Source: Faecalibacter bovis
Lineage (GTDB): Bacteria; Bacteroidota; Bacteroidia; Flavobacteriales; Weeksellaceae
DNA: 64,000 nucleotides
Reading direction: 5' to 3'
Assembly (NCBI RefSeq): GCF_017948305.1
Contig: NZ_CP072842.1
Coordinates: 102,001-166,000 of the forward strand
Shown: positions 1-8,991 of the stretch, in pieces
Position numbering within the stretch: the stretch's first letter is position 1
Layout of the letters: each line of letters begins with the position of its first letter
Translations under genes and position numbers: made by a program
Notes under the pieces: model-generated
Databases searched by the model: none
Seen by the model: the letters and a program-made list of their open reading frames with translations, nothing else
Told to the model about the DNA's origin: nothing

Positions 1-69
1 TTTGCAAATATAGGAATCAATCTACAATTGTAATATTGAATTTTATGATGATGTGATAAGAATATAAAA

Positions 70-510
70 CTAATAATTTATGATTTTAAAAGGAATATCA
101 AATATCAATAAAATTGGTTCTCCTTCTTTCGATTTGGCAGGTATGATCGTTTTATTTTTCTTTTTTAAATTCATTACATAATTATAAAAAGACTGTGTAA
201 TTAGTATTTTTTCTGCTTCCGTACCTATAATTTCAAGATTTTGATATTCGCCTTCTTTATTAATCTCGTACTTTATCCTTGCATTCACATGCACATTTTC
301 TATAGTTAAATTATTCTCCCTTAAAACCTTCTTAACCTCAATAGTAAATAAATAATTAAATTTATTTGCATAACAATCAATTAATTTCTTTTTGTCTTTT
401 GATTCATATTTTTCACATCCAGGAAAAATAATAAACTTTGGAGATTCTTGTCCAAAAACAGATTTAGTACTTAATAAAACAAATACTATAAGTAAAGTTA
501 TAAATTTCAT
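70..510 (-). CDS. Small secreted protein, TonB C-terminal-like
   Basis: The 146-residue product starts with a clear signal peptide (hydrophobic residues 4-18, ending around VFGQES), so it is exported to the periplasm or beyond. The stretch FPGCEKYESKDKKKLIDCYA resembles the 'FPGCE...C' element that precedes TonB C-terminal-like domains in many Flavobacteriia energy-transducer proteins. The rest (INKEGEYQNLEIIGTEAE, then IPAKSKEGEPILLIFDIPFKI) fits the strand pattern of that fold. There is no N-terminal membrane anchor or proline-rich spacer, so it is not a working TonB. It is a single gene with no operon partner in view. The family assignment is an inference from motif resemblance only. Confidence 0.55.
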   Translation of the reverse strand: MKFITLLIVFVLLSTKSVFGQESPKFIIFPGCEKYESKDKKKLIDCYANKFNYLFTIEVKKVLRENNLTIENVHVNARIKYEINKEGEYQNLEIIGTEAEKILITQSFYNYVMNLKKKNKTIIPAKSKEGEPILLIFDIPFKIINY

Positions 511-749
511 ACATCAAACATAGTTAAAATTAGAACCTTAACATTATTTATAATTTCTATTTCATGTAAATTATTAATATATTAAATCTATTTTATTAAA
601 CAATTCAATTTTCTTAAAAATCGTATTCAAAACAACTAAAAATCAGTAATTTATTAGATTTAATTTATTCTTAATTTCAATTTTAACACGTTAACAATAC
701 TTAACACAAAAAGTTATCAACAAAATTATTCACATTTAAAATGTTTCTA

Positions 750-757
750 TAAATTTG
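750..757 (+). promoter_or_regulatory. -7 box of the oxygenase gene
   Basis: TAAATTTG matches the Bacteroidota -7 consensus TAnnTTTG and lies 33 bases before the ATG at 790. No convincing -33 TTG box is visible at the usual spacing. Confidence 0.5.
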
Positions 758-789
758 CAGAACATTTAATACAATATAAAACATATATA

Positions 790-1746
790 ATGTCACAAAC
801 TGGAATACCATCAGTTAATCTTGCAGACTTCTTATCAGAAGATCCAGCTAGAAAACAAAAATTTGTCAACGAAATTGGAAAAGCATATGAAGAAATTGGA
901 TTCGTTGCTTTAAAAGGACATTTTTTATCTGAAGATTTAATAGAAAATTTATATTCAAGCGTTCGCGATTTTTACGCTTTACCTACTGAAACAAAACAAA
1001 GCTATATTGTTGAAGGTATTGGTGGACAACGCGGATATACTGCATTTGGAAACGAACATGCAAAAGGAAGTAAAGTTGGTGATTTAAAAGAATTTTGGCA
1101 CTTTGGACAATATGTAGCTGAAGAAGACAAAGCAAAATACAACTACCCTGAAAATGTTGAAGTTAAAGAAGTTCCTACTTTTAACGAATTCGGAAAAGAA
1201 ACTTACAAACAATTAGAAAAAACTGGAGTTTACGTTTTACGCGCTTTAGCAATTTTCTTAGGTTTAGATGAATTCTATTTTGATGACAAAATTGCGAATG
1301 GAAATTCTATTTTAAGAGCTATTCACTATCCTCCAATTACAGAAGAACCAAAAGAAGGTGCTGTACGTGCTGGTGCTCATGGTGACATTAACTTAATTAC
1401 ATTATTAATGGGAGCGCAAGGTCGTGGGTTACAAGTACAAAAACACGATGGAACTTGGGTTGATGCAATTGCAGAAGAAGATGAATTAGTAATTAATGTT
1501 GGTGATATGTTATCACGTCACACAAATAACAGATTAAAATCTACAATTCACCGTGTGGTTAATCCAGATCGTGAATTCTGGGGATCTTCTCGTTATTCTA
1601 TTCCTTTCTTTATGCACCCAGTTTCTGAAATGGATTTATCTGTTTTAGAAAATTGTGTGACTGAGGAAAATCCAAAACAATTTGAAGATATTACAGCTGG
1701 AGAATTCTTAACACAACGTTTAAGAGAAATCGGTTTAATTAAATAA
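790..1746 (+). CDS. Isopenicillin N synthase-like Fe(II)/2-oxoglutarate oxygenase
   Basis: A cytoplasmic non-haem iron dioxygenase of 318 residues, the normal length for the family. Residues about 5-120 form the DIOX_N region (VNLADFL, IGFVALKGH). The 2OG-Fe(II) oxygenase domain follows. Its iron triad is visible as HGD in GAHGDINLITLL and the distal His in STIHRVVNP, and the co-substrate Arg is in SRYSIPFF. Family members include isopenicillin N synthase, ethylene-forming enzymes and gibberellin oxidases. Bacterial members of this group mostly have unknown substrates and there is no pathway neighbour to help here. It is transcribed alone from a TAAATTTG promoter and ends at a bidirectional terminator. 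Confidence 0.9.
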   Translation: MSQTGIPSVNLADFLSEDPARKQKFVNEIGKAYEEIGFVALKGHFLSEDLIENLYSSVRDFYALPTETKQSYIVEGIGGQRGYTAFGNEHAKGSKVGDLKEFWHFGQYVAEEDKAKYNYPENVEVKEVPTFNEFGKETYKQLEKTGVYVLRALAIFLGLDEFYFDDKIANGNSILRAIHYPPITEEPKEGAVRAGAHGDINLITLLMGAQGRGLQVQKHDGTWVDAIAEEDELVINVGDMLSRHTNNRLKSTIHRVVNPDREFWGSSRYSIPFFMHPVSEMDLSVLENCVTEENPKQFEDITAGEFLTQRLREIGLIK

Positions 1747-1773
1747 TATCTAAAGACTATTTAATCTTTATAT

Positions 1774-1809
1774 AAAAAAAAGGAATTCATTTACTGAGTT
1801 CCTTTTTTT
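1774..1809. terminator. Bidirectional terminator
   Basis: An A-run, the arms AGGAA and TTCCT around a small loop, then a T-run. It sits between the convergent oxygenase gene and the minus-strand gene at 1811, so it can serve both. Confidence 0.75.
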
Positions 1810-1810
1810 A

Positions 1811-2326
1811 TTACATACCTCGTACGTACATATTGTAATTAAAAATATCTAAACACAACAAGGTGTATTTATAATCATTTTTATTGATATTAACTTCCAA
1901 AATTGGATCTGAATTATAAAATCTAACTTTTAAATTTTCATTTTTATCTAAGGTTAAATAAATTTCAGAAATTATAGGTCGAATCTCTTTCATCCAATTC
2001 GTAATTAATTCTGCTGAATCTTTTATGGCTTGAAAATTATTGAATTTTTCTTCAAAAAATGTTTCCATTCGTTGAATCTGAGTTAAACGATCTAACTCAC
2101 GATACAAGTCTATAAACACGCATAAATTATCCCTTTTTGGGCAAAGACACGGAAATGGATGTTCTCCATTATACAGCCATTTAGCCCATTTTTTACAAGA
2201 AGTTTGGTCTATTGCTTGCTTAAATTCTTCTTCATACTTCAACAACCACCAGTTCATTCGGCAAATTCTTAAATTTCCTTTTGCAAGTTGTTTTAGTTCT
2301 TCAATGTAATTTTGTACATCAATCAT
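1811..2326 (-). CDS. Hypothetical cytoplasmic protein
   Basis: A protein of 171 residues with no signal peptide or membrane segment. It is rich in Trp and Cys in the first half (CRMNWWLLKYEEE, CKKWAKWLY, CLCPKRDNLC). The cluster CLCPKRDNLC could bind a metal, but I see no established motif. The middle is probably helical and the C-terminal 40 residues look like beta strands. I do not recognise the family. It ends at the bidirectional terminator next to the oxygenase gene. The ORF is convincing by length, codon pattern and its own terminator, and nothing around it suggests a role. Confidence 0.6.
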   Translation of the reverse strand: MIDVQNYIEELKQLAKGNLRICRMNWWLLKYEEEFKQAIDQTSCKKWAKWLYNGEHPFPCLCPKRDNLCVFIDLYRELDRLTQIQRMETFFEEKFNNFQAIKDSAELITNWMKEIRPIISEIYLTLDKNENLKVRFYNSDPILEVNINKNDYKYTLLCLDIFNYNMYVRGM

Positions 2327-2374
2327 AAAACATTAATTACGAGTGATATAAATTTACATAAGAATTTTGAATTT

Positions 2375-2947
2375 TTAGAAATTAATCATTTTAAAAGAGT
2401 CGATTTTGAAATCTTTATTTATCGTGAAGTTATAAAAATAGTAACGTGTCATTTCGATTCCATCTTCATAAAAAACGTTTTTTACCGGAATTGTAACAGT
2501 TGAAAATTGAGGTTTATCCTTTAGCAATAAATACTGAAAAGTATTATGAATAACATTATACCAATGATCCAATGGTGCGTAAATTCCATAAAAATCTACA
2601 TAATTTTGGTCTTTATGTTCTTTATAAACTTTGCTTAAACTGAATTGATCAATTAAAATTTTATCCACACATTTCCCAAAATTTAACACCTTACAAAACT
2701 CCTGATCATTTATATATTCAGGATCCGAAAGTTTAACTCCATAAGTTGTCATTTCTACTTCGTCAAATTTATTTACCGTAGCATCTATGTAAATTTTTTT
2801 CAAATTATACGATGTGCGTTGCTCTTTTATATCATTAATAATAATATCGTAAACAGCTTTTCGTACATGATTTGGATGTATTTCTTGCCCTTGTAATATG
2901 GTTAAGGATAATATAAAAAGAAGTCCGAAATTTATTTTAATGTACAT
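2375..2947 (-). CDS. Hypothetical secreted protein
   Basis: The open frame extends upstream to 3019, but the internal ATG at 2947 gives a proper signal peptide (MYIKINFGLLFILSLTILQG, cleaved before QE). I take 2947 as the start, giving 190 residues. The mature part begins with IHPNHVRKAVYDIIINDI and has two nearby cysteines (CKVLNFGKC) that may form a disulphide. It is rich in Tyr and Phe with a likely beta-strand C-terminus. It is probably periplasmic or surface exposed. No family is recognised and no operon partner is evident. Confidence 0.6.
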   Translation of the reverse strand: MYIKINFGLLFILSLTILQGQEIHPNHVRKAVYDIIINDIKEQRTSYNLKKIYIDATVNKFDEVEMTTYGVKLSDPEYINDQEFCKVLNFGKCVDKILIDQFSLSKVYKEHKDQNYVDFYGIYAPLDHWYNVIHNTFQYLLLKDKPQFSTVTIPVKNVFYEDGIEMTRYYFYNFTINKDFKIDSFKMINF

Positions 2948-3019
2948 TTTTGAATATTTATAATAAAATTGATACCTAAAGTGGCGAAAAATACAGCTGA
3001 TTAACTTATAATAACGCAT

Positions 3020-3385
3020 AAGATATTATAATAAAAAGTTAAATTTAGAATTTAATTAATTAAAAACTTTTATTCTTACAATTTATTGAAAAACGGATAT
3101 AACACAAGATTACAATTAATTACAAATAAATTTGAATTTGATATAAATTTTTATTATTTCTTAATATAAAAATAGATATAAGTTTTATTGTATCAAGCCA
3201 TATTTTTTTAGACATTTGCTATACAAATAAATTTATTCATAGATAGTAATTATTGAGGTGTTCGCAAGAGATAATGAGATTGATTAATGAAGTTGAATTA
3301 ATCTCGAACCCTTATTACTTTTTAGAGTTTTTTATAGTAGTTTAGGTTGGTTAGTAATCCGTTCTTTTGGAACGGATTATTTTTT
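3020..3385. other. Intergenic region with orphan + strand terminator
   Basis: These 366 bases separate two minus-strand genes. Most of it is AT-rich with no visible signal. From about 3255 to 3384 there is a structured stretch: GAGATT pairs with AATCTC around 3276-3299, a possible 23-codon ORF lies at 3274-3345, and a strong plus-strand terminator follows at 3357-3384. Together these suggest a short plus-strand transcript with no known gene. No convincing TAnnTTTG box was found before it. Confidence 0.4.
3357..3384 (+). terminator. Rho-independent terminator of an unassigned transcript
   Basis: The hairpin AATCCGTTC-tttt-GGAACGGATT is followed by a T-run on the plus strand only. Neither neighbouring gene is on that strand, so it would end an unannotated plus-strand transcript. 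Confidence 0.65.
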
Positions 3386-4681
3386 TTATATACCATCTAC
3401 AAATCTAATCAACAAATCACGAACTTTTTCTGCATAAGACAAATCTAAATTTTCGTAACTGTCATATATATTATGATAATTCCCTTTACCTCCTAACGTA
3501 TATATAAAAAAAGATGGAACGCCTTTTTTATCAAACGGACAATGATCAGAATTACAAGATTCTCCCCTAATTTTTACTTGCTTTAAATATTTGTTCTCCG
3601 AATTAATACGAACTAAATCATCAAATTCTTTTTTAAATTTTGAACCATTTACCACTTGTATTCCTTCTTCCCCAGCTCCCATAATATCTAAATTCACTAA
3701 AAATTTGATTTCATTTAATGGAAAAAGTGGTGAATCAACATATTTAAACGACCCTACGATTCCGGCTTCTTCTGCACCAAATAGCATAAAAACGGTTCTA
3801 TATTTTGGTTTATTTTTAGAATAATGTTTTGCTAATTCCAACACCATTGCAGTACCACTCGCATTGTCACTTGCCCCTGGAAAAATAGATTTATTTACCC
3901 TTCCTAAATGATCGTAATGCCCCGTAATTACGACAACCGAATCATTATTTATTCCATCTATATACCCAACAACGTTATTAAATTTAAATTTTGGATTAAA
4001 TTCACTTTTAATTTCGTATTCGTTTATTTTTAAATTTTTATAATAATATTTTTCCTTTATAATAAACTCACTTACACCAGCTTGTCTTTGACTAAGACTA
4101 CTTAACAATGAATCTTTCGTAAAACGAAATATTGCTCTGTATTTATTATTATCACTTTCATAGATATTTGCCCATTGTTTATAATAAGTATTGATTGAAT
4201 CTACTGTAGTATGTAAAACTGGTAAAATAACATGTTTGTCTTTCTGATGTTGCGTATCATTTATGATAAATTGCTTTATTTTCTCTTTCGATTCAAAAGA
4301 TTTTATATAATCATCAATAGGAAAATGATAGTAATTTATATTCTCAGCAGTAGAAATTGATTTAGAACCTGGTTTTACAATATAATCTTTACCATAAACT
4401 AATTTCTTACCATTAATAGTTAATTTTGTTTGATGAATAATATTTATCGGAAATTCAAATTCTTGCAAATAACTCCCATTAAAAGATTTTAATCCATTCT
4501 TATTAAATTCTTTGGCTAAATAATCAGACGCTTTCTCCATTCCATTATAAGTATAACCGCGACCTGACAAATTTTTAGAAGTCAATTTCTTTAAAACTTG
4601 GTTATAATATTTTGGTTGGCCATAAGCCGATACTAAGAATAATAAAAGTATACAAGAAAATACAGATCTCATCTTTTTCAT
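3386..4681 (-). CDS. M28 family zinc aminopeptidase, secreted
   Basis: A protein of 431 residues with a signal peptide (VFSCILLLFLVSAYG), so exported. The C-terminal half is an M28 (Zn-dependent exopeptidase) domain. The co-catalytic metal ligands are visible in order: His and Asp in ITGHYDHLG, Asp in GASDNASGTA, the Glu pair in FGAEEAG, Asp in VNLDIMG, and a late His in SDHCPF. The N-terminal half (residues about 20-215) has no motif I recognise. The family removes N-terminal residues from peptides, with two Zn ions and the first Glu as base. A nutritional role in peptide use is likely. It stands alone. Confidence 0.9.
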   Translation of the reverse strand: MKKMRSVFSCILLLFLVSAYGQPKYYNQVLKKLTSKNLSGRGYTYNGMEKASDYLAKEFNKNGLKSFNGSYLQEFEFPINIIHQTKLTINGKKLVYGKDYIVKPGSKSISTAENINYYHFPIDDYIKSFESKEKIKQFIINDTQHQKDKHVILPVLHTTVDSINTYYKQWANIYESDNNKYRAIFRFTKDSLLSSLSQRQAGVSEFIIKEKYYYKNLKINEYEIKSEFNPKFKFNNVVGYIDGINNDSVVVITGHYDHLGRVNKSIFPGASDNASGTAMVLELAKHYSKNKPKYRTVFMLFGAEEAGIVGSFKYVDSPLFPLNEIKFLVNLDIMGAGEEGIQVVNGSKFKKEFDDLVRINSENKYLKQVKIRGESCNSDHCPFDKKGVPSFFIYTLGGKGNYHNIYDSYENLDLSYAEKVRDLLIRFVDGI

Positions 4682-4849
4682 TTTGGTTTTAAATTTACAA
4701 CAATTAGATAATTACGATTTATTCAATTAATTGCTTTTTTTATTGAATAATATTTATCAAAACTAACTGAAAATTAAATAATCATTCTGAATAAATTTTT
4801 TATTTTTTTCTATATTGCACTAAGTAAAACGAAATCACAAAATAAAAAA

Positions 4850-6028
4850 ATGAAAGAAGTTGTTATTGTCTCTGCTGTACGTACAGCAATGGGATCTTTT
4901 TTAGGAAGCTTATCTTCTATTCCTGCTACTGACTTAGGTGCTACTGCAATTAAAGGTGCATTAAATAAAATCAATTTAGACCCAGCTTTAGTAGATGAGG
5001 TTTACATGGGTAACGTATTACAAGCTGGCGAAGGTCAAGCTCCTGCTAAACAAGCTATGATTAAAGCTGGAATTCCAAATATAGTTCCTGCAACTACAGT
5101 TAATAAAGTATGTGCTTCAGGTATGAAAGCTGTTATGTTAGCTACTCAAGCAATCCGTTTAGGTGATGCTGATGTTGTGGTTGCTGGAGGAATGGAAAAC
5201 ATGTCATTAGTGCCATTTTATTCTCCAAATGCTCGTTCAGGAAATAAATACGGTAACACTGTATTATTAGACGGAATTGTTGCTGATGGTTTACAAGATG
5301 CTTACAGCAAAGAAATGATGGGTACTTGTGGAGATGCGACAGCTGCAAAATACAATGTAACTCGCGAACAACAAGATGAATTCGCTATAAATTCATACAA
5401 AAAATCAGCGGCAGCTTGGGATGCTGGTAAATTTGACAATGAAATTGTTCCTGTAGAAATCCCTCAACGTAAAGGTGAGCCGGTTATCTTCAAACAAGAT
5501 GAAGAATACAAAAATGTAAATTTTGATAAAGTTCCAGGTTTACGTGCTGTTTTTTCTAAAGACGGAACTGTAACTGCTGCAAATGCTTCTACAATTAACG
5601 ACGGAGCTTCAGCATTAGTTTTAATGTCTTTAGATAAAGCAAATGAATTAGGATTAAAACCATTGGCAAAAATCACTGCTTATGCTGATGCAGCTCACGA
5701 ACCTGAATGGTTTACAACTGCTCCTGCAAAAGCTGTAGAAAAAGTTTTATCTAAAGCTAATCTAGACAAATCTGCGATTGATTTTTGGGAATTTAACGAA
5801 GCTTTTTCTGTTGTAGGAATTGTTAATACACAGTTATTAGAATTAAATCCTGACAAAGTTAATGTCAATGGTGGTGCAGTATCATTAGGTCATCCATTAG
5901 GAAATTCTGGATCTCGTATTTTAGTTACTTTGTTAAATGTTTTAGAACAAAACGGAGGAAAATACGGTGGTGCAGCAATCTGTAATGGTGGCGGTGGTGC
6001 ATCCGCTATGATTATCGAAAAATTATAA
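4850..6028 (+). CDS. Acetyl-CoA C-acetyltransferase (thiolase)
   Basis: Catalyses reversible condensation of two acetyl-CoA to acetoacetyl-CoA, or thiolytic cleavage in fatty-acid breakdown. It has 392 residues, standard for the family. The nucleophilic Cys is in NKVCASGMKA (about residue 88), followed by the thiolase signature GGMENMS. The C-terminal catalytic His is in GHPLGNSGSR and the second Cys in CNGGGGASA. NEAFS, which carries part of the oxyanion site, is present. It is monocistronic with a strong terminator downstream. No other beta-oxidation gene is adjacent, so a biosynthetic or degradative role cannot be chosen from context. Confidence 0.93.
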   Translation: MKEVVIVSAVRTAMGSFLGSLSSIPATDLGATAIKGALNKINLDPALVDEVYMGNVLQAGEGQAPAKQAMIKAGIPNIVPATTVNKVCASGMKAVMLATQAIRLGDADVVVAGGMENMSLVPFYSPNARSGNKYGNTVLLDGIVADGLQDAYSKEMMGTCGDATAAKYNVTREQQDEFAINSYKKSAAAWDAGKFDNEIVPVEIPQRKGEPVIFKQDEEYKNVNFDKVPGLRAVFSKDGTVTAANASTINDGASALVLMSLDKANELGLKPLAKITAYADAAHEPEWFTTAPAKAVEKVLSKANLDKSAIDFWEFNEAFSVVGIVNTQLLELNPDKVNVNGGAVSLGHPLGNSGSRILVTLLNVLEQNGGKYGGAAICNGGGGASAMIIEKL

Positions 6029-6047
6029 GCTAAATAACTCATAATAA

Positions 6048-6075
6048 AATAGAGACTAAAATTTAGTCTCTATTA
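6048..6075 (+). terminator. Terminator of the thiolase gene
   Basis: A near-perfect 13-bp inverted repeat, AATAGAGACTAAA and TTTAGTCTCTATT, lies just after the stop codon. Confidence 0.7.
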
Positions 6076-6150
6076 TCATTTTGAGACAATTTATAATTTT
6101 AAAACTACAAAAACAAACAAATATATCTATCAAAGGTTAAAATCCTTTTA

Positions 6151-6158
6151 TATATTTG
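6151..6158 (+). promoter_or_regulatory. -7 box of accA
   Basis: TATATTTG is an exact TAnnTTTG match 23 bases before the accA ATG. No clear -33 TTG is seen. Confidence 0.55.
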
Positions 6159-6180
6159 TTGCTCCAATTAAAAACGCATT

Positions 6181-7134
6181 ATGGAATATTTAGATTTTGA
6201 ACAACCAATCCAAGAACTAGAAGATCAGTTAAAAAGCTGTCAAGTTCTAGGAGACGGGAACGCTGTTAATATTAAACAAGCGTGTGTTGAAATTGAAATT
6301 GCAATTGAAAACAAAAAGAAGGAAATCTATGGTAATTTAACACCATGGCAACGTGTACAATTATCTCGTCACCCTTCTCGCCCATACACATTAGACTACG
6401 CTTACGCGATTACAGACAATACTTTCGTAGAAATTCATGGTGATCGTACTTTCGGTGATGATAAAGCGATGGTAGGTGGAATGGGAAAAATCAATGGTCA
6501 AACTTTTATGATCATTGGTCAACAAAAAGGAAAAAATACAAAAGAACGTCAATATCGTCGTTTCGGAATGTCAAATCCAGAAGGTTATCGTAAAGCTTTA
6601 CGTTTAATGAAATTGGCTGAAAAATTCAACATTCCAGTTTTAACTTTGATTGACACTCCTGGTGCATATCCTGGTTTAGAAGCTGAAGAACGTGGACAAG
6701 GTGAAGCTATCGCTAAAAACATCTACGAAATGTTAAAACTTACTGTTCCTATTATTTCAGTTGTAATTGGTGAAGGTGCATCTGGTGGAGCATTAGGAAT
6801 TGGTGTAGGAAACAAAGTTTTCATGATGGAAAACACTTGGTATTCTGTTATCTCTCCAGAAAACTGTTCTACAATTTTATGGAGAACTTGGGAATACAAA
6901 CAACAAGCTGCTTCTCAAATGAAATTAACTGGTCCAGATATGTTAGAATTAGGTTTAATCGAAGATTTAATCAAAGAACCACTTGGTGGAGCACATTACA
7001 AACCAGAAGTTGCTTACAATAACTTAAAAGAAAAAGTTTTAGAAACTTACAAAGAACTAAATAAATTATCTAAAACAGAGTTACAAAGACAACGTCAAGA
7101 AAGATTCATCAAATTCGGAGAATTTTCAGGATAA
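6181..7134 (+). CDS. accA: Acetyl-CoA carboxylase carboxyltransferase subunit alpha
   Basis: Alpha subunit of the carboxyltransferase that moves CO2 from carboxybiotin to acetyl-CoA, giving malonyl-CoA for fatty-acid synthesis. It works in the cytoplasm with AccD. The 317-residue length matches AccA. The N-terminal helical part ([11 protein letters not shown]) leads into [19 protein letters not shown] and the crotonase-fold core with [27 protein letters not shown] and [12 protein letters not shown]. These glycine-rich loops bind CoA and carboxybiotin. It has its own promoter and terminator, away from the other acc genes. Confidence 0.97.
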   Translation: MEYLDFEQPIQELEDQLKSCQVLGDGNAVNIKQACVEIEIAIENKKKEIYGNLTPWQRVQLSRHPSRPYTLDYAYAITDNTFVEIHGDRTFGDDKAMVGGMGKINGQTFMIIGQQKGKNTKERQYRRFGMSNPEGYRKALRLMKLAEKFNIPVLTLIDTPGAYPGLEAEERGQGEAIAKNIYEMLKLTVPIISVVIGEGASGGALGIGVGNKVFMMENTWYSVISPENCSTILWRTWEYKQQAASQMKLTGPDMLELGLIEDLIKEPLGGAHYKPEVAYNNLKEKVLETYKELNKLSKTELQRQRQERFIKFGEFSG

Positions 7135-7156
7135 TTTTTTATAAAAAATCAAATTA

Positions 7157-7196
7157 AAACGAGATATTTATACCTATAGATATCTCGTTTTTTTTA
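7157..7196 (+). terminator. Terminator of accA
   Basis: Arms AACGAGATAT and ATATCTCGTT followed by eight T. The promoter of dnaB begins directly after. Confidence 0.8.
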
Positions 7197-7198
7197 TG

Positions 7199-7206
7199 TA
7201 ATTTTG
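7199..7206 (+). promoter_or_regulatory. -7 box of dnaB
   Basis: TAATTTTG fits TAnnTTTG. The expected transcription start (about 6 bases downstream) falls almost on the ATG at 7214. The mRNA would therefore be nearly leaderless, or translation starts at Met13 or Met17. Confidence 0.5.
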
Positions 7207-7213
7207 CCATCTT

Positions 7214-8803
7214 ATGGAACAAGCAAATAGTTTTCAAAACACAAACTCAATGCCTAAAAAAATGGTAAACTTAGAGCGTGGAAAAATTCCACCTCAGGCC
7301 GTAGATTTAGAGCAAGCTGTTCTTGGTGCAATGATGATTGATAATAAAGGTTTGGATGAAGTAATCGACATCTTGACACCTCAATTTTTCTATCGTCCTG
7401 AACACCAAGCAATATATGCCGTGATTCAAAGATTATTCAACGAATCGCAGCCTATTGATTTGTTAACAGTTGCAAATGAACTTAAGAAAGAAGGTAAATT
7501 GGATATGATTGGTGGTGATTATTACCTGATCCAATTAACTCAACGTGTTTCTTCAGCTGCACACGTCGAATATTACGCGCGTGTGATCCAAGAAAAATTT
7601 ATTTTAAGACGATTAATTGAAATTTCTACTGAAGTTATAGATAAGTCTTACGATGATTCTGCTGACGTTTTTGATCTTTTAGATTTTTCTGAAAGTAAAT
7701 TATTCGAAATTACAGAAGGTGGAATCAAAAAAAGTTACGCAAGCGCCAATTCTTTAGTAAAAGAAGCAGTTGAAAAAATTGCTGAAATGTCAAAAAAAGA
7801 AGGGATGTCTGGTTTAACTTCTGGTTTTACAGAGATTGACAAAATTACTTCTGGTTGGCAAGAATCAGATTTAATTATCCTTGCAGCGCGTCCTGGTATG
7901 GGTAAAACTGCCTTTATCTTATCGATGGCGAAAAACATGACTGTGGATCATAATATTCCGGTTGCAGTTTTTTCATTAGAGATGTCATCTGTTCAGTTAA
8001 TTACTCGTATGATTTCTGGGGAAACAGGTATTTCTGGGGAAAAATTACGTAAAGCTAAATTAGCTGACCACGAATGGAAACAATTATATTCGAGAGTGAA
8101 AGGTTTAGAAAATGCGCCTTTGTATATTGATGATACTCCAGCCCTTTCTATTTTCGACTTACGTGCAAAAGCTCGTCGTTTAGTTTCACAACACGGAGTA
8201 AAAATGATTCTTATTGACTACTTACAGTTAATGACTGCTGGTGGAAAAGCAAACGGTAACCGTGAGCAAGAAATTTCCATGATTTCGCGTTCCTTAAAAG
8301 CAATTGCAAAAGAATTAAACATTCCTGTTATTGCACTATCTCAGTTATCTCGATCAGTTGAAACTCGTGGAGGAAGTAAACGTCCTTTATTATCAGATTT
8401 ACGTGAATCTGGAGCGATTGAGCAAGATGCCGATATCGTTTCGTTTATTTATCGTCCTGAATATTATAAGTTAGAATTTTGGGATGATGATAATGTACCT
8501 TGTGCTGGTCAAGCAGAATTTATCATTGCTAAACACCGTAATGGTGCGCTAGAAAACGTTCGTCTTCGATTCATTAACGAACAAGCTAAATTTACGGATT
8601 TGGAACCTTCTTATGGTAACGATTTTGAAATTCAAAGTTCTATGAACGACGGTCAAATCGTTTCTAAAATGAATAATGGTGGTGATAGCGATTTTGAATT
8701 TAATAGTTCAATTAATTTACCAACAAGTAATCCATTAGATTCATTCGGAGATATTGGAAGTTTCTCAAGTTCGATGAACGATGACGATTCTTTACCTTTC
8801 TAA
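7214..8803 (+). CDS. dnaB: Replicative DNA helicase DnaB
   Basis: Hexameric 5'-3' helicase that opens the replication fork and contacts primase DnaG. It has 529 residues. The N-terminal DnaB domain starts at IPPQAVDLEQAVLGAMMID. The RecA-like C-terminal domain shows Walker A in AARPGMGKTAF, motif H2 MILIDYLQLM, AIALSQLSRSVE, and the DLRESGAIEQDAD region with the arginine finger. A Ser/Asn/Asp-rich tail of about 70 residues follows the helicase core. Bacteroidota DnaB proteins often have such tails. No intein is present. The first 20 residues are poorly conserved in character and the start could be internal (see the promoter at 7199). Confidence 0.96.
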   Translation: MEQANSFQNTNSMPKKMVNLERGKIPPQAVDLEQAVLGAMMIDNKGLDEVIDILTPQFFYRPEHQAIYAVIQRLFNESQPIDLLTVANELKKEGKLDMIGGDYYLIQLTQRVSSAAHVEYYARVIQEKFILRRLIEISTEVIDKSYDDSADVFDLLDFSESKLFEITEGGIKKSYASANSLVKEAVEKIAEMSKKEGMSGLTSGFTEIDKITSGWQESDLIILAARPGMGKTAFILSMAKNMTVDHNIPVAVFSLEMSSVQLITRMISGETGISGEKLRKAKLADHEWKQLYSRVKGLENAPLYIDDTPALSIFDLRAKARRLVSQHGVKMILIDYLQLMTAGGKANGNREQEISMISRSLKAIAKELNIPVIALSQLSRSVETRGGSKRPLLSDLRESGAIEQDADIVSFIYRPEYYKLEFWDDDNVPCAGQAEFIIAKHRNGALENVRLRFINEQAKFTDLEPSYGNDFEIQSSMNDGQIVSKMNNGGDSDFEFNSSINLPTSNPLDSFGDIGSFSSSMNDDDSLPF

Positions 8804-8826
8804 AAAAACTATTATAAACTTTATAT

Positions 8827-8859
8827 AAAGGGATTTAGTTGCTACTAATCCCTTTTTTC
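8827..8859 (+). terminator. Terminator of dnaB
   Basis: Arms AAGGGATT(T)AGT and ACTAATCCCTT followed by a T-run. Confidence 0.8.
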
Positions 8860-8991
8860 TACAGATTAATTTTGAAAATTATATTGTATTTATTGATACT
8901 ATATCATATTTCATTATTAATATTTATGCTGATTTCTTTTGCATAAGTAGAATAAATATCACATTTGTAGAACATATTAATTCATAGAATT

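Noticed and set aside
2312-2503. 63-residue plus-strand ORF
   Set aside because: It overlaps the 3' part of a signal-peptide-bearing minus-strand gene and the start of another. There is no protein character or promoter.
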